NCBI GenBank assembly: GCA_040791665.1
Contig: JBFNNX010000022.1
Location: 124,001 to 188,000, forward strand
DNA from: Thiodiazotropha sp040791665
Lineage (GTDB): Bacteria > Pseudomonadota > Gammaproteobacteria > Chromatiales > Chromatiaceae
Length of the DNA stretch: 64,000 nucleotides
Direction of reading: 5' to 3'
A model generated the notes under the pieces. That model worked only from the letters and a program-made list of their open reading frames with translations. It made no database searches and was not told the origin of the DNA. Position 1 is the first letter of the stretch. Each line of letters begins with the position of its first letter. This document shows positions 51,460 to 60,618 of the stretch, in pieces. The position numbers were made by a program, and so were the translations under genes.

Positions 51460-51927
51460 ATGACGCGCTGGCTATGGCTATCGCTGCTGGTGATAGTACT
51501 GGATCAGGCGAGCAAACAGGTGGCCGAGTCGGCCTTGACCCTCTATGAGTCGGTCAGGGTGTTGCCTTTCTTCGATCTCACCCTGCTCTACAACAAGGGG
51601 GCGGCGTTCAGTTTTCTCAGCGATCAGGGCGGCTGGCAACGCTGGTTCTTCATCGTATTGGCCATTGGCGTGACCATCGTGTTGATCGGCTGGCTAGGGC
51701 GCCTGAAACGCGACGAGCAGTGGGTCGCCGTGGCCCTCTCCCTGATCATCGGCGGCGCCATCGGCAATGTCATCGACCGGATTCTGTTCGGTCAGGTGAT
51801 AGATTTTCTCCATTTTCACTATCAGCAACACTACTTTCCCGCCTTCAATGTTGCCGATTCCGCAATCACTATCGGGGTGATCATCATGCTCTATGACGCC
51901 CTGGTATTGGCTAAAAGGCGTGAGTGA
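51460..51927 (+). CDS. lspA: Lipoprotein signal peptidase (signal peptidase II)
   Basis: 155 residues with four membrane helices. The catalytic aspartates lie in GNVIDR and FNVADSAI, and LVIVLDQASK and YNKGAAFSFL are also family signatures. It cleaves prolipoprotein signal peptides in the inner membrane. ATG 51460 follows GAGGAG by eight bases. The fkpB and ispH genes that follow lspA in Escherichia coli are missing here. Confidence 0.97.
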   Translation: MTRWLWLSLLVIVLDQASKQVAESALTLYESVRVLPFFDLTLLYNKGAAFSFLSDQGGWQRWFFIVLAIGVTIVLIGWLGRLKRDEQWVAVALSLIIGGAIGNVIDRILFGQVIDFLHFHYQQHYFPAFNVADSAITIGVIIMLYDALVLAKRRE

Positions 51928-52146
51928 GTTGATCTGACACTCTGAAAGCGAGCAGGCGCCTGACGGTTATCTTTCTCCGACGCCCCAACAGCACTTCCCT
52001 GTGCTGATGGGGCTTACGCGGCATCCATACCGCTACTCCGAAAGACAACCGCCAGGTGCCAGCAGTTGACTTAAACTTGGCAATAAATAACAAGACCCAG
52101 TATCGTCGCCATGCGATATGCCGCACTCTGAGTGTATCTTTCGCGC

Positions 52147-52788
52147 TCACTTGCAATACATCGATACCCGCATGTCTTCACCAGGATCTAGAATACGCCA
52201 GTCATCGAGGGCCTTTATACAATAGGTAAAGCCCTGTTCAGTGACTACTCGGGTGGTACCGTCCGCTTGTGTGTAGACACCCGGTGTTTCACGAGGCTTG
52301 TTCAAAACCCGCTCGAGGGTTGCCGATACCGCGTCTGCTCTGTTTGTCTGTTCTCCCGTATTGTCCTTGGCCATATCACGGGCGGCGGCTGATGCACTTC
52401 GCCTGATTTGAGCGGTCGTGACAGTGCGTCCCCTGATCGAACCGGATATGGGTGGTATTGAAGTCGAGGTGGGATGGGACGCCGGTTCGGCCTGAATTTC
52501 AGCAAGCGGATCATTTTTCGATGCCGGTTTTTCTTCCGGGGCACGGTCCGCTGCGGGTTCAATCGACCCGGTTTGTCGATGGGTGCTCTCCTGGATGCTT
52601 CGTGGCGGAGTTATGGAGACTCGCAGGGGCTGTCTCACAGAAGACGGGGAATGTCTGTTCCACTCGATCTGAAACCAGTTATTCGTAAGCCAAAGCAATA
52701 GCAGATGAAGGCCAATGGAAAAGGCTATGGCATAGGCGAGTCCACGGGATTCGAGTCCGGGGTGAAGAGATGTTTCAGCCACGTCCAT
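52147..52788 (-). CDS. TonB-like single-helix envelope protein, unknown function
   Basis: 213 residues: a short cytoplasmic N-terminus, one membrane helix (about 17-36, AYAIAFSIGLHLLLLWLT), a Pro/Ser/Glu-rich linker (about 50-130) and a small C-terminal globular part (about 165-213) with two cysteines (YCIKAL and MYCK) that could form a disulfide. The N-terminus resembles energy-transducer TonB proteins, but no TonB C-terminal domain is clear. It lies 30 bases downstream of gor on the same strand, so is probably co-transcribed. Confidence 0.65.
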   Translation of the reverse strand: MDVAETSLHPGLESRGLAYAIAFSIGLHLLLLWLTNNWFQIEWNRHSPSSVRQPLRVSITPPRSIQESTHRQTGSIEPAADRAPEEKPASKNDPLAEIQAEPASHPTSTSIPPISGSIRGRTVTTAQIRRSASAAARDMAKDNTGEQTNRADAVSATLERVLNKPRETPGVYTQADGTTRVVTEQGFTYCIKALDDWRILDPGEDMRVSMYCK

Positions 52789-52818
52789 GATGTGTGTTCG
52801 TTTTTCAGGTCATCTCTT

Positions 52819-54171
52819 TCAACGCATGGTCACCAACTCTTCCGCGGCAGTCGGATGGATGGCGACGGTGTCATCGAGATCCTGCTTGCTCACACCCATC
52901 CTTATTGCCACCGCGAAACCCTGCAGCATCTCATCCGCACCGGTGCCGATGACGTGACAACCAATAACCTTCTCCCGTGCACCGATGGTCACCAGCTTCA
53001 TGGCCATTTTGCTTTGGTGTCGGGTGAAGGCGTGATACATCGGAGTGAAGCGGGATTGATAGATCTTGACCGCATCGCCATGGATCTCCCGTGCCTCGGA
53101 CTCGGTCAGGCCGACTGTTGCAATGGGTGGGTGGGAGAATACCACGCTAGGAATCACTTCATAGTCGAGCCTGCGTTCAGACATGCCACCGAAAAGCCGA
53201 TCGGCGAGGCGTCTCGCGGCGGCAATGGCCACAGGAGTCAATTGAGCCCGACCGGTAACATCCCCCACGGCGTAGATATTGGGAACGTTGGTGTTTTGAA
53301 GGACATCGGTGGGGATGTAGCCTGCTTCGTCCGTGGTGATGAAGGCATTGGCCAGATCCATGCCCGCGCTTGCGGGTGCGCGACCGATCGCCCAGAGAAG
53401 CTGGTCGAAACGACCTATGCTCTGCCCGGTATCGGCGCAGATCAGGTCCAGGTTCCCGTCCGCCCCTTTCTTGACCTCGCCGATCCGGGATGAGGTGACG
53501 ATATTGATACTGGCACTGATCATCTCCTCCATCAAACACTCGCGCAGCATGGCGTCGAATGGACGCAGCAGCTGCTCGCCGCGCAGCAGCATCGTGACAT
53601 CCGCGCCCAATGCATTGAGCAGACCGGCGATTTCTACCGCGATATAGCCGCTTCCGACTACGGCTACCCGTTTCGGTAACGTTTCCAGGGCAAAAAAGCC
53701 ATCCGAGGTGATGCCGTGCTCGGCGCCGGGTATAGACGGTACCAGCGGGTAGGAGCCGGATGCGATGACGATATGATCCGCGCACAGCTGTTCGCCTTCC
53801 ACGTCCAGGGTATGGGCGTCGATGAAACGGGCATAACCGGTGATCTCGTCGATATCGGAATCTTTCAGATAGGTGTGGTACCAGCTGGTGATTCCCTTCA
53901 CATAGTCGTCACGCTGCCGCTTCAGGGTCTCCCAGGAGAAGCCTTTGACGTCGATGTCGAAACCGTAATCGGCAGCATCGTGTAAAGTGCGGGCAATCCC
54001 GGCGCCATACCACATGACCTTCTTCGGCACGCATCCCAGGTTGACGCAGGTTCCGCCGATCCGTTTGGCTTCGATAACCGCGCACTTGGCACCATACTTG
54101 GCGGCACGCTCCGCCACCGAGAGTCCGCCACTGCCTGCTCCGATGGCGATTAAGTCGTACTGTTTTGCCAT
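52819..54171 (-). CDS. gor: Glutathione-disulfide reductase
   Basis: 450 residues, the usual length. The FAD site is GAGSGGLSVAERAAKYGAK, the redox disulfide is CVNLGC (about 42-47), the NADPH Rossmann motif is VGSGYIAVEIAGLLNALG, and the interface motif IHPTAAEELVTMR ends the protein. It reduces oxidised glutathione with NADPH in the cytoplasm. Trypanothione or mycothione variants are less likely given the close similarity to bacterial Gor. Confidence 0.93.
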   Translation of the reverse strand: MAKQYDLIAIGAGSGGLSVAERAAKYGAKCAVIEAKRIGGTCVNLGCVPKKVMWYGAGIARTLHDAADYGFDIDVKGFSWETLKRQRDDYVKGITSWYHTYLKDSDIDEITGYARFIDAHTLDVEGEQLCADHIVIASGSYPLVPSIPGAEHGITSDGFFALETLPKRVAVVGSGYIAVEIAGLLNALGADVTMLLRGEQLLRPFDAMLRECLMEEMISASINIVTSSRIGEVKKGADGNLDLICADTGQSIGRFDQLLWAIGRAPASAGMDLANAFITTDEAGYIPTDVLQNTNVPNIYAVGDVTGRAQLTPVAIAAARRLADRLFGGMSERRLDYEVIPSVVFSHPPIATVGLTESEAREIHGDAVKIYQSRFTPMYHAFTRHQSKMAMKLVTIGAREKVIGCHVIGTGADEMLQGFAVAIRMGVSKQDLDDTVAIHPTAAEELVTMR

Positions 54172-54357
54172 TATTCAACCCTATGATCTGTCTATTCAGC
54201 AGTGAAACGGCTCCCACGCCGAATGGGGTGGAATCCCCAGTGGTTATGCGTGAAACAAACTCAATAACAGGGAGTAGGACAGGGAAAAACCTGTGAAGTG
54301 CCTGATTGTTACATTTCTGCTGATTCAGGTTTCTATTCTCACGGCATTTGGTGAAGG

Positions 54358-57180
54358 TCAGTTGCTCAGCAGCTTTTTAAGAAAGTGTCCGGTGTGGGAA
54401 CCACGGATCTTCGTCAGCTGCTGAGGGCTGCCCTGGGCGATGATTTCCCCTCCCTTGTCGCCCCCTTCGGGACCCAGGTCGATAATCCAGTCGGCGGTTT
54501 TGATCACGTCCAGGTTGTGTTCGATCACCACCACGGTATTGCCGTGGTTGCGTAGCCGGTGCAGAACCTCCAGCAGATGGTTGACGTCGTGGAAGTGGAG
54601 TCCGGTGGTTGGCTCATCGAGGATGTAGAGGGTCTTGCCGGTGTCGCGTTTGGAGAGCTCGCGGGAGAGCTTGACCCGTTGCGCCTCGCCCCCTGACAGG
54701 GTGGTGGCGTTCTGTCCCAGGGAGATATAGGAGAGGCCCACATCCATCAGAGTCTGCAGCTTGCGTTTGATGGCCGGGACCGCATCGAAGAAGGCCAATG
54801 CCTCCTCGACCGTCATACTCAAGACCTGGTCGATGCTTTTGCCCTTGTAGCGGATTTCCAGGGTTTCGCGGTTATAGCGCTTACCCTTACAGACATCGCA
54901 CTGGACATAGATGTCGGGCAGGAAGTGCATCTCCACCTTGATCACGCCGTCACCGCTGCAGGCCTCGCAGCGCCCTCCCTTGACATTGAAACTGAAACGC
55001 CCCGGGGTATAACCACGGGATCGGGCCTCGTGGGTGCCGGCGAAGAGCTCCCGGATCGGAGTGAAAAGCCCGGTGTAGGTGGCGGGGTTTGAGCGAGGGG
55101 TGCGGCCGATGGGACTCTGGTCGATGTCCACCACTTTGTCGAAAAAGTCAAGCCCGCGTATCTCACGATAGGGTGCTGGGGAGGTATTGGCCTTGTTCAG
55201 AGCGGCGGCGCAGATTGGGTAGAGGGTGTCATTGATCAGTGTCGATTTACCTGAGCCCGACACGCCGGTGATACAGCAGAAGCTGCCCACCGGAATCGCC
55301 AGGTCCACCAACTTGAGATTGTTGCCGCTGGCGCCGAGAAGTTCCAGGTTGCACGTCGGATCGATCGCGTTGCTGCTTGCAGGAGTGTCTATGATGCGTT
55401 TCCCGCTCAGGTACTCACCGGTTAGTGAGCCCTTACTCTTGGCTATTTCGTCTGAACTGCCTTGGGCGATGATGCGACCGCCATGGATTCCGGCACCCGG
55501 GCCGATATCGACCACGTGGTCGGCGCTGCGGATCGCCTCTTCGTCATGCTCCACTACGATTACCGTATTTCCCAGGTCGCGGAGGTAGGTCAGGGTGTCG
55601 AGGAGGCGTTGATTGTCCCGCTGGTGCAGACCGATGGAGGGTTCGTCAAGGACATACATGACACCTACCAGACCTGCACCGATCTGGCTGGCCAGGCGGA
55701 TGCGTTGAGCCTCGCCACCGGAAAGGGTCTCTGCGCTGCGGTCCAGGGTCAGGTAGTCGAGTCCGACATTGACCAGAAAGTGGAGCCGCTGATCGATCTC
55801 CTTGAGAATCTTCTGCGCGATCTTGCCCCGCTTCCCTGTCAGTTTTAACGTCGCCAGGGTGTGCTTGGCCAGGTCGATGGGCATGCGGGTGACCTGGGGG
55901 AGGTTGTGCGTGCCGATGAAAACATGTCGTGCCGCCTGGGTCAGCCGGGTACCGCCGCAATCGGGACAGGATTGGCTGGAGATATAGCGGGAGAGCTCTT
56001 CGCGCACCGCGTTGGATTCGGTCTCCCGGTAGCGACGCTCCATGTTGGGGATAATCCCCTCGAAGGGGTGGCGCTTTTTCACCGAACGTCCGCGCTCATT
56101 GTAGTAGCTGAACTCTATCACTTCGCGGCCGCTGCCCTGCAGGATTATCTTCCGCACCTTTTTCGTCAGGATCTCCCAGGGGGCTTCGGGATCGAAGCCG
56201 CAGTGGCGGCCGAGGGATGTGATCATCTGAAAATAGTAGGCGTTACGGCGGTCCCAGCTGCGCACAGCGCCACCGGCCAGGGAGAGTTCCGGGTGGGCGA
56301 CCACCTTTGCCGGATCGAAAAACTGTTCCACCCCGAGGCCGTCGCAGGTGGGACAGGCGCCGACCGGGTTGTTGAAAGAGAATAGTCTGGGTTCCAGCTC
56401 GGTCAGGCTGTAGCCGCAATGGGGACAGGCAAATCGGGAGGAGAAGAGGAGCTCAGGTTGACTGCCGTCCATCCGGGCCACCCGCACCAACCCATCGGCC
56501 AGGTTGAGTGCGGTCTCAAAGGACTCCGCCAGACGGGTGGCGAGATCCTCTCTCACCTTGAATCGATCGACCACCACCTCGATTGTGTGCTTCTTGTGTA
56601 GCTCCAGTGTGGGGGCATCATCGAGTTCGAACACTTCCCCGTCGATGCGTGCCCGGATATAGCCCTGGGCATGCAGCTCCTGCAGTAATTTATGGTGTTC
56701 GCCTTTTCGCTCCTGGATCACCGGCGCCAGCAGCATCATGCGCTCTCCCTCGGGCAGCGCCAATACCTGATCGACCATCTGGCTGATGCTCTGTGCCTCC
56801 AGGGTGGTGTTGTGTTCGGGGCAGCGGGGGGTCCCCACACGGGCGAAAAGCAGTCGCAGGTAGTCGTAGATCTCTGTAATGGTGCCGACGGTGGAACGCG
56901 GGTTGTGGGAGGTGCTCTTCTGCTCGATGGAGATCGCCGGCGAAAGTCCTTCGATATGATCCACATCGGGCTTCTCCATCAATGACAGAAATTGCCGTGC
57001 ATAGGCGGAGAGTGACTCCACATAGCGGCGTTGGCCCTCGGCGTAGATGGTATCGAAGGCGAGCGAGGATTTACCCGAACCGGAGAGTCCGGTGAAGACG
57101 ATTAGCTTGTCACGCGGCAGTTCGAGATCGACATTTTGCAGGTTGTGGGTGCGCGCGCCGCGAATACTGATGGTGTCCAT
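54358..57180 (-). CDS. uvrA: UvrABC excinuclease subunit A
   Basis: 940 residues from the ATG at 57180 (MDTISIRGARTHNLQNVDL, the standard family start, with AAGAAGA upstream); an ATG at 57204 adds eight unlikely residues. Two ABC ATPase halves have Walker A GLSGSGKSSLAF and GVSGSGKSTLIND, signature LSGGEAQRIRLA and LSGGEAQRVKLS, and zinc modules (CPHCGYS/CPTCDG and CEACSGDG/CDVCKGK). It recognises damaged DNA for nucleotide excision repair. No clear LexA box is visible in the short gap to the divergent MFS gene. Confidence 0.98.
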   Translation of the reverse strand: MDTISIRGARTHNLQNVDLELPRDKLIVFTGLSGSGKSSLAFDTIYAEGQRRYVESLSAYARQFLSLMEKPDVDHIEGLSPAISIEQKSTSHNPRSTVGTITEIYDYLRLLFARVGTPRCPEHNTTLEAQSISQMVDQVLALPEGERMMLLAPVIQERKGEHHKLLQELHAQGYIRARIDGEVFELDDAPTLELHKKHTIEVVVDRFKVREDLATRLAESFETALNLADGLVRVARMDGSQPELLFSSRFACPHCGYSLTELEPRLFSFNNPVGACPTCDGLGVEQFFDPAKVVAHPELSLAGGAVRSWDRRNAYYFQMITSLGRHCGFDPEAPWEILTKKVRKIILQGSGREVIEFSYYNERGRSVKKRHPFEGIIPNMERRYRETESNAVREELSRYISSQSCPDCGGTRLTQAARHVFIGTHNLPQVTRMPIDLAKHTLATLKLTGKRGKIAQKILKEIDQRLHFLVNVGLDYLTLDRSAETLSGGEAQRIRLASQIGAGLVGVMYVLDEPSIGLHQRDNQRLLDTLTYLRDLGNTVIVVEHDEEAIRSADHVVDIGPGAGIHGGRIIAQGSSDEIAKSKGSLTGEYLSGKRIIDTPASSNAIDPTCNLELLGASGNNLKLVDLAIPVGSFCCITGVSGSGKSTLINDTLYPICAAALNKANTSPAPYREIRGLDFFDKVVDIDQSPIGRTPRSNPATYTGLFTPIRELFAGTHEARSRGYTPGRFSFNVKGGRCEACSGDGVIKVEMHFLPDIYVQCDVCKGKRYNRETLEIRYKGKSIDQVLSMTVEEALAFFDAVPAIKRKLQTLMDVGLSYISLGQNATTLSGGEAQRVKLSRELSKRDTGKTLYILDEPTTGLHFHDVNHLLEVLHRLRNHGNTVVVIEHNLDVIKTADWIIDLGPEGGDKGGEIIAQGSPQQLTKIRGSHTGHFLKKLLSN

Positions 57181-57265
57181 ATTCTTCTTGAGGTAGTACT
57201 GCATTGAATTGAGCGAACCTGATACTATACGCCCTCTTTTATTTCAGAGGCAAAGCGAAGTTTCG

Positions 57266-58648
57266 ATGAGAAGAGGGCTGGGCAACGAGGCCGGATTGAA
57301 TGCGATAGAACGAAAGGCGGCCTACTCTCTATCCGGACTATTTTCCCTGCGAATGCTGGGGCTTTTCCTGATCCTGCCGGTCTTCGCGCTGTATGCGGAA
57401 GAGCTGCCCGAGGTGACTCCTCTGTTGGTGGGTATAGCCATCGGTGTGTACGGTCTGACCCAGGCGCTGTTGCAGATCCCCTTCGGTATGCTATCCGACC
57501 GTATCGGCCGTAAGCCGGTGTTGATCGGAGGATTGCTGATCTTCGCCCTCGGCAGTGCTGTTGCGGCCAGCTCGGACACCATCTACGGCATCATTCTGGG
57601 ACGCGCACTGCAAGGCAGCGGGGCCATCGCCGCGGTGATCATGGCATTGGCCGCCGATCTCAGTCGCGAACAGCGACGTTTGCGCATGATGGCGATCATC
57701 GGCATCAGCATCGGTGTCGCCTTCGCGATCTCGTTGATCATGGGGCCGATCCTCAATACCTGGATCGGCGTACCGGGCATCTTCTGGCTCACCGCTCTCC
57801 TGGCACTGGCGGGTGTCGCTATCGTGATCTTTATTGTGCCCACACCTAGGGAGAGCCATTTCCATCGTGATGCGGAAGCAGTGCCGGGTCAGTTCGGGCA
57901 GGTGCTGGCAGATCCGGAGCTGTTACGCCTCGATTTCGGTATTCTGACCCTCCATATGAGTCTGACAGCGATGTTTCTTGCCTACCCTCTGGCTCTGCGT
58001 GACCTGGGTATGGCGAGCGACGACCATTGGCAGGTCTATCTGCCGGTGATGTTGTTGTCTATGCTGGCAATGGTGCCATTTGTCATCCTTGCCGAGAGCC
58101 GGCGGCGCATGCGGCCGGTATTCCTGGGCGCCATCGCATCGCTTGCCTTGGCCTCGACACTCTTGTATGGATTAGACCAATCCCTGATGTTAATGGTGGT
58201 TTCGCTGTTTGTGTTCTTTACCGCCTTTAACCTGTTGGAGGCAACTCTGCCCAGCTTGATCGCGAAGGCGGCCCCTGGGGAGCGCAAGGGCACGGCCATG
58301 GGTGTCTACTCCAGCTCGCAATTCATCGGTGCCTTCCTCGGGGGTGCGCTAGGCGGCTGGTTCCACACTCACTACGGTAATGAGGGGACATTTCTGCTGT
58401 GTGGCGGTATGGCCTTGGTCTGGCTTCTGGTCGCCTGGGGCATGCCGGATCCTAACTATCTGAGCAACTATCTACTGCCGGTGGGCAAGCTGGATGAGGG
58501 TGAGGTGGGGAGCCTGGCGGAGAAACTGATGGCCATCGAGGGAGTGGATGATGCCGTCATCATCGCAGAGGACGGCGTCGCCTACCTGAAGGTAGACCTG
58601 GGTGTGGTGGACAGAGACCGTCTCGAGGAATATGCCGTACAAGGATAA
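57266..58648 (+). CDS. MFS transporter with C-terminal YAM-like domain (YajR-like)
   Basis: 460 residues from ATG 57266, with 12 membrane helices and the MFS motif GMLSDRIGRKPVLIGG between helices 2 and 3. The last about 65 residues form a ferredoxin-like domain (AEKLMAIEGVDDAVIIAED), as in YajR, where it is called the YAM domain. A drug or metabolite efflux role is likely; the substrate is unknown. A TTG 57 bases upstream is also in frame. It is divergent from uvrA and 76 bases ahead of ssb. Confidence 0.85.
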   Translation: MRRGLGNEAGLNAIERKAAYSLSGLFSLRMLGLFLILPVFALYAEELPEVTPLLVGIAIGVYGLTQALLQIPFGMLSDRIGRKPVLIGGLLIFALGSAVAASSDTIYGIILGRALQGSGAIAAVIMALAADLSREQRRLRMMAIIGISIGVAFAISLIMGPILNTWIGVPGIFWLTALLALAGVAIVIFIVPTPRESHFHRDAEAVPGQFGQVLADPELLRLDFGILTLHMSLTAMFLAYPLALRDLGMASDDHWQVYLPVMLLSMLAMVPFVILAESRRRMRPVFLGAIASLALASTLLYGLDQSLMLMVVSLFVFFTAFNLLEATLPSLIAKAAPGERKGTAMGVYSSSQFIGAFLGGALGGWFHTHYGNEGTFLLCGGMALVWLLVAWGMPDPNYLSNYLLPVGKLDEGEVGSLAEKLMAIEGVDDAVIIAEDGVAYLKVDLGVVDRDRLEEYAVQG

Positions 58649-58724
58649 GGATGATAGACTGGCCCACTTGAGATGAAAAAAGGCTCCAATGGAAGGAGCT
58701 GTAACCGCAGTGGAGAGAAATCAG

Positions 58725-59171
58725 ATGGCTCGAGGAATCAACAAAGTAATCCTGATCGGTAACCTGGGCAAGGATCCGGAGACCCGCTATATGCCCAGCG
58801 GCGGTGCCGTCACCAATGTGACCCTGGCGACCTCCGAGAGCTGGAAAGACAAGAATACCGGGGAGCAGCAGGAACGTACCGAATGGCATCGAGTGGTCTT
58901 TTTCAACCGCCTGGGCGAGATCGCCGGCGAGTATCTGAAGAAGGGGTCAAAGGTCTATGTGGAGGGTAGCCTGCGCACCCGCAAATGGCAGGGCCAGGAC
59001 GGGCAGGATCGCTACACTACCGAGATCGTCGCCAGCGAGATGCAGATGCTCGACAGCCGTGGCGGCAGCGCCGCCTTCGATGCGCCTCAGTCCCAGCCCG
59101 CATCCAGGCCGCAGCAGTCGGCACCCACCTCGGTGCCGGACAATGATTTTGACGATGATATCCCCTTCTAG
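58725..59171 (+). CDS. ssb: Single-stranded DNA-binding protein
   Basis: 148 residues from ATG 58725 (MARGINKVILIGNLGKDPETR), with GGAGAG seven bases upstream; an ATG at 58689 would add 12 residues. The OB fold covers about 1-110. The C-terminal tail is Gln/Pro/Ser-rich and ends in the acidic tip DFDDDIPF, which binds partner proteins. In Escherichia coli ssb is directly divergent from uvrA; here the MFS gene lies between. Confidence 0.97.
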   Translation: MARGINKVILIGNLGKDPETRYMPSGGAVTNVTLATSESWKDKNTGEQQERTEWHRVVFFNRLGEIAGEYLKKGSKVYVEGSLRTRKWQGQDGQDRYTTEIVASEMQMLDSRGGSAAFDAPQSQPASRPQQSAPTSVPDNDFDDDIPF

Positions 59172-59216
59172 GGCCGACTGGATGAGTGTTAACAGGCCCT
59201 AGGTCCCTGACAGGTT

Positions 59217-59759
59217 ATGCCCCGGCTGCTGATTGCAATGATACTGGCATTGCTGACCGTCGATGAGATTTCGGCCGATTGGCGCAGCAAAACGGTCTGC
59301 GTGGTTCGTGATTTTACCGAAGTGGCGAAAAAGGCCCGTGCCGAAAAGATACCGATACTGCTGATGGTTTCCCAGGACCATTGTCCATTCTGTCAGCAGC
59401 TCAAAAAGGAGGTATTGAACCCGATGATGGTCAGCGGTGAATACGATAACAAGGTCGTAATCACCGAACTGCTGATTGATGTTGGGGAAAACGTCATCGA
59501 TTTTGAAGGTAACGATGTTGATCCGGGCAGTGTTGCCTCGGACTACAATACCTGGGTAACCCCAACCCTGTTGTTTCTGGATCACCAGGGCAAGGAGGTG
59601 CATGAACGTATGCTCGGCGTCAACACAATCGAGATGTATGGTTACTACCTTGATGAATCCCTCAAGTATGCCCTTTCGGCGATAAAGCAGGGCGAGCCCT
59701 ACCGCTATAAAACCAATATCGTCGACCAGCTGGGCACCGATCCTCATCGGGATCTGTAG
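59217..59759 (+). CDS. Periplasmic thioredoxin-fold protein (SoxW-like)
   Basis: 180 residues with a short signal peptide (about 1-20) and a thioredoxin fold with active site CPFC (in SQDHCPFCQQLKKEV) and the cis-proline loop WVTPTLLFLD. The pattern resembles SoxW-type thioredoxins that reduce the sulfur-oxidising Sox proteins, which fits the sulfur globule gene nearby, but no sox genes are in the window, so this is a suggestion. The ribosome binding site is weak (ACAGG). Confidence 0.75.
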   Translation: MPRLLIAMILALLTVDEISADWRSKTVCVVRDFTEVAKKARAEKIPILLMVSQDHCPFCQQLKKEVLNPMMVSGEYDNKVVITELLIDVGENVIDFEGNDVDPGSVASDYNTWVTPTLLFLDHQGKEVHERMLGVNTIEMYGYYLDESLKYALSAIKQGEPYRYKTNIVDQLGTDPHRDL

Positions 59760-60127
59760 CGGATTGCCGGGCAGGGTCGCAGCAACCGCTCCTGACTCCA
59801 TGCGATTGCTTCCAATCCGCTGAAGCGAAGAAATGACCTCGTGACAACGGTTACTTTGCCCGGGACGGTTTCTAGATACGGTCTGGTGGTTAGAGACACC
59901 GGATAGCCTGTTCGAAATCGATGGTGCGAAAAGCGCCATGGGAGATGTGCTGATTCAGGAGTGTGATAAGTGTTTTTGCGGGAAGTTTAGATGTGATGTC
60001 CGGTAAGGGATACCGGGTCATCGCAGACAGGGGTTAAAACCGTTTAAACACACAAAAGCGGACACGAAGTCCGCTTTTGTGCTTGAGTCCGGCTTGCGGA
60101 CTCATACAAGCTTACGCTGAAAGCCGA
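59760..60127. other. Intergenic region between thioredoxin and sulfur globule genes
   Basis: About 370 bases between convergent genes, with no coding potential seen. It holds the terminator at 60052-60080. Confidence 0.45.
60052..60080 (-). terminator. Intrinsic terminator of sulfur globule gene
   Basis: A perfect 12-base stem ACAAAAGCGGAC (60052-60063) / GTCCGCTTTTGT (60069-60080) with loop ACGAA, about 48 bases past the sgp stop. U-rich stem ends on either strand make it usable in both directions. Confidence 0.8.
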
Positions 60128-60448
60128 TTATTTGGCTTCAGGGGCGGGAGCCTGAGGAGCAACAGGTGCGCCGTAAGGGGCGACAGGAGCGCCATAAGGT
60201 GCACCGTAAGGAGCGTAACCGTAGTAAGGACGGTTGTAGTAGTTGTTGTAGCCGCGACCGTAACCGTTGCCGGCACCACGAGCGCTACCGCTCATGTTGA
60301 AAGAGAAGTCTCCGTCGCCGAAGCCGTCACCCATGAAATCATTGCCGTTACCCCAGCCGTTGTTCCAAGGATTGCCCCACCAGGCAGAAGCAGAAGCGGA
60401 AGCGGCGATCAGAGCAGCAGCGGCTGCGATTTTTACGATTTTGGACAT
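60128..60448 (-). CDS. Sulfur globule protein (SgpA/B/C-like)
   Basis: 106 residues with a Sec signal peptide (MSKIVKIAAAAALIAASASASA) and a mature part of Gly/Asn/Trp-rich repeats (WWGNPWNNGWGNGND), the FSFNMSGSARG core, and Tyr/Pro/Ala-rich repeats (YGAPYGAPVAPYGAPVAP). This matches the structural envelope proteins of periplasmic sulfur globules known from Allochromatium (CV1/CV2/CV3). They coat the stored sulfur. GAGGAAC precedes the ATG, and an AT-rich leader of about 150 bases separates it from nnrS. The protein is the best single marker of a sulfur-storing organism in the window. Confidence 0.9.
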   Translation of the reverse strand: MSKIVKIAAAAALIAASASASAWWGNPWNNGWGNGNDFMGDGFGDGDFSFNMSGSARGAGNGYGRGYNNYYNRPYYGYAPYGAPYGAPVAPYGAPVAPQAPAPEAK

Positions 60449-60618
60449 GAGTTGTTCCTCAGTTAGTGTTTGAAAAGTTTAAAGTAGTTACTGCATCACT
60501 TATGGCGCAAAAGAATATTAGTAATTACTAAAATATTCAATAACTAAATATCTATCGATGTATTAGCTTGAATAGTTATTCGCTATGTAACCGGGGCCCG
60601 ATAACTGACAGGAGGGGT

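Noticed and set aside
51928..52146. Possible terminator CCCCAACAGCAC/GTGCTGATGGGG after lspA
   Set aside because: The pairing is fair but no T-run follows on either strand, so it is not called as a terminator.
52705..53493. 262-codon plus-strand frame over gor and the TonB-like gene
   Set aside because: Antisense to glutathione reductase with intact signatures; no ribosome binding site or domain.
55861..56385. 174-codon plus-strand frame opposite uvrA
   Set aside because: Shadow of uvrA; no domain or start signal.
57181..57265. LexA/SOS box between uvrA and the MFS gene
   Set aside because: Only a weak CTG-ATACTATACG resemblance; no CTGT-N8-ACAG palindrome.
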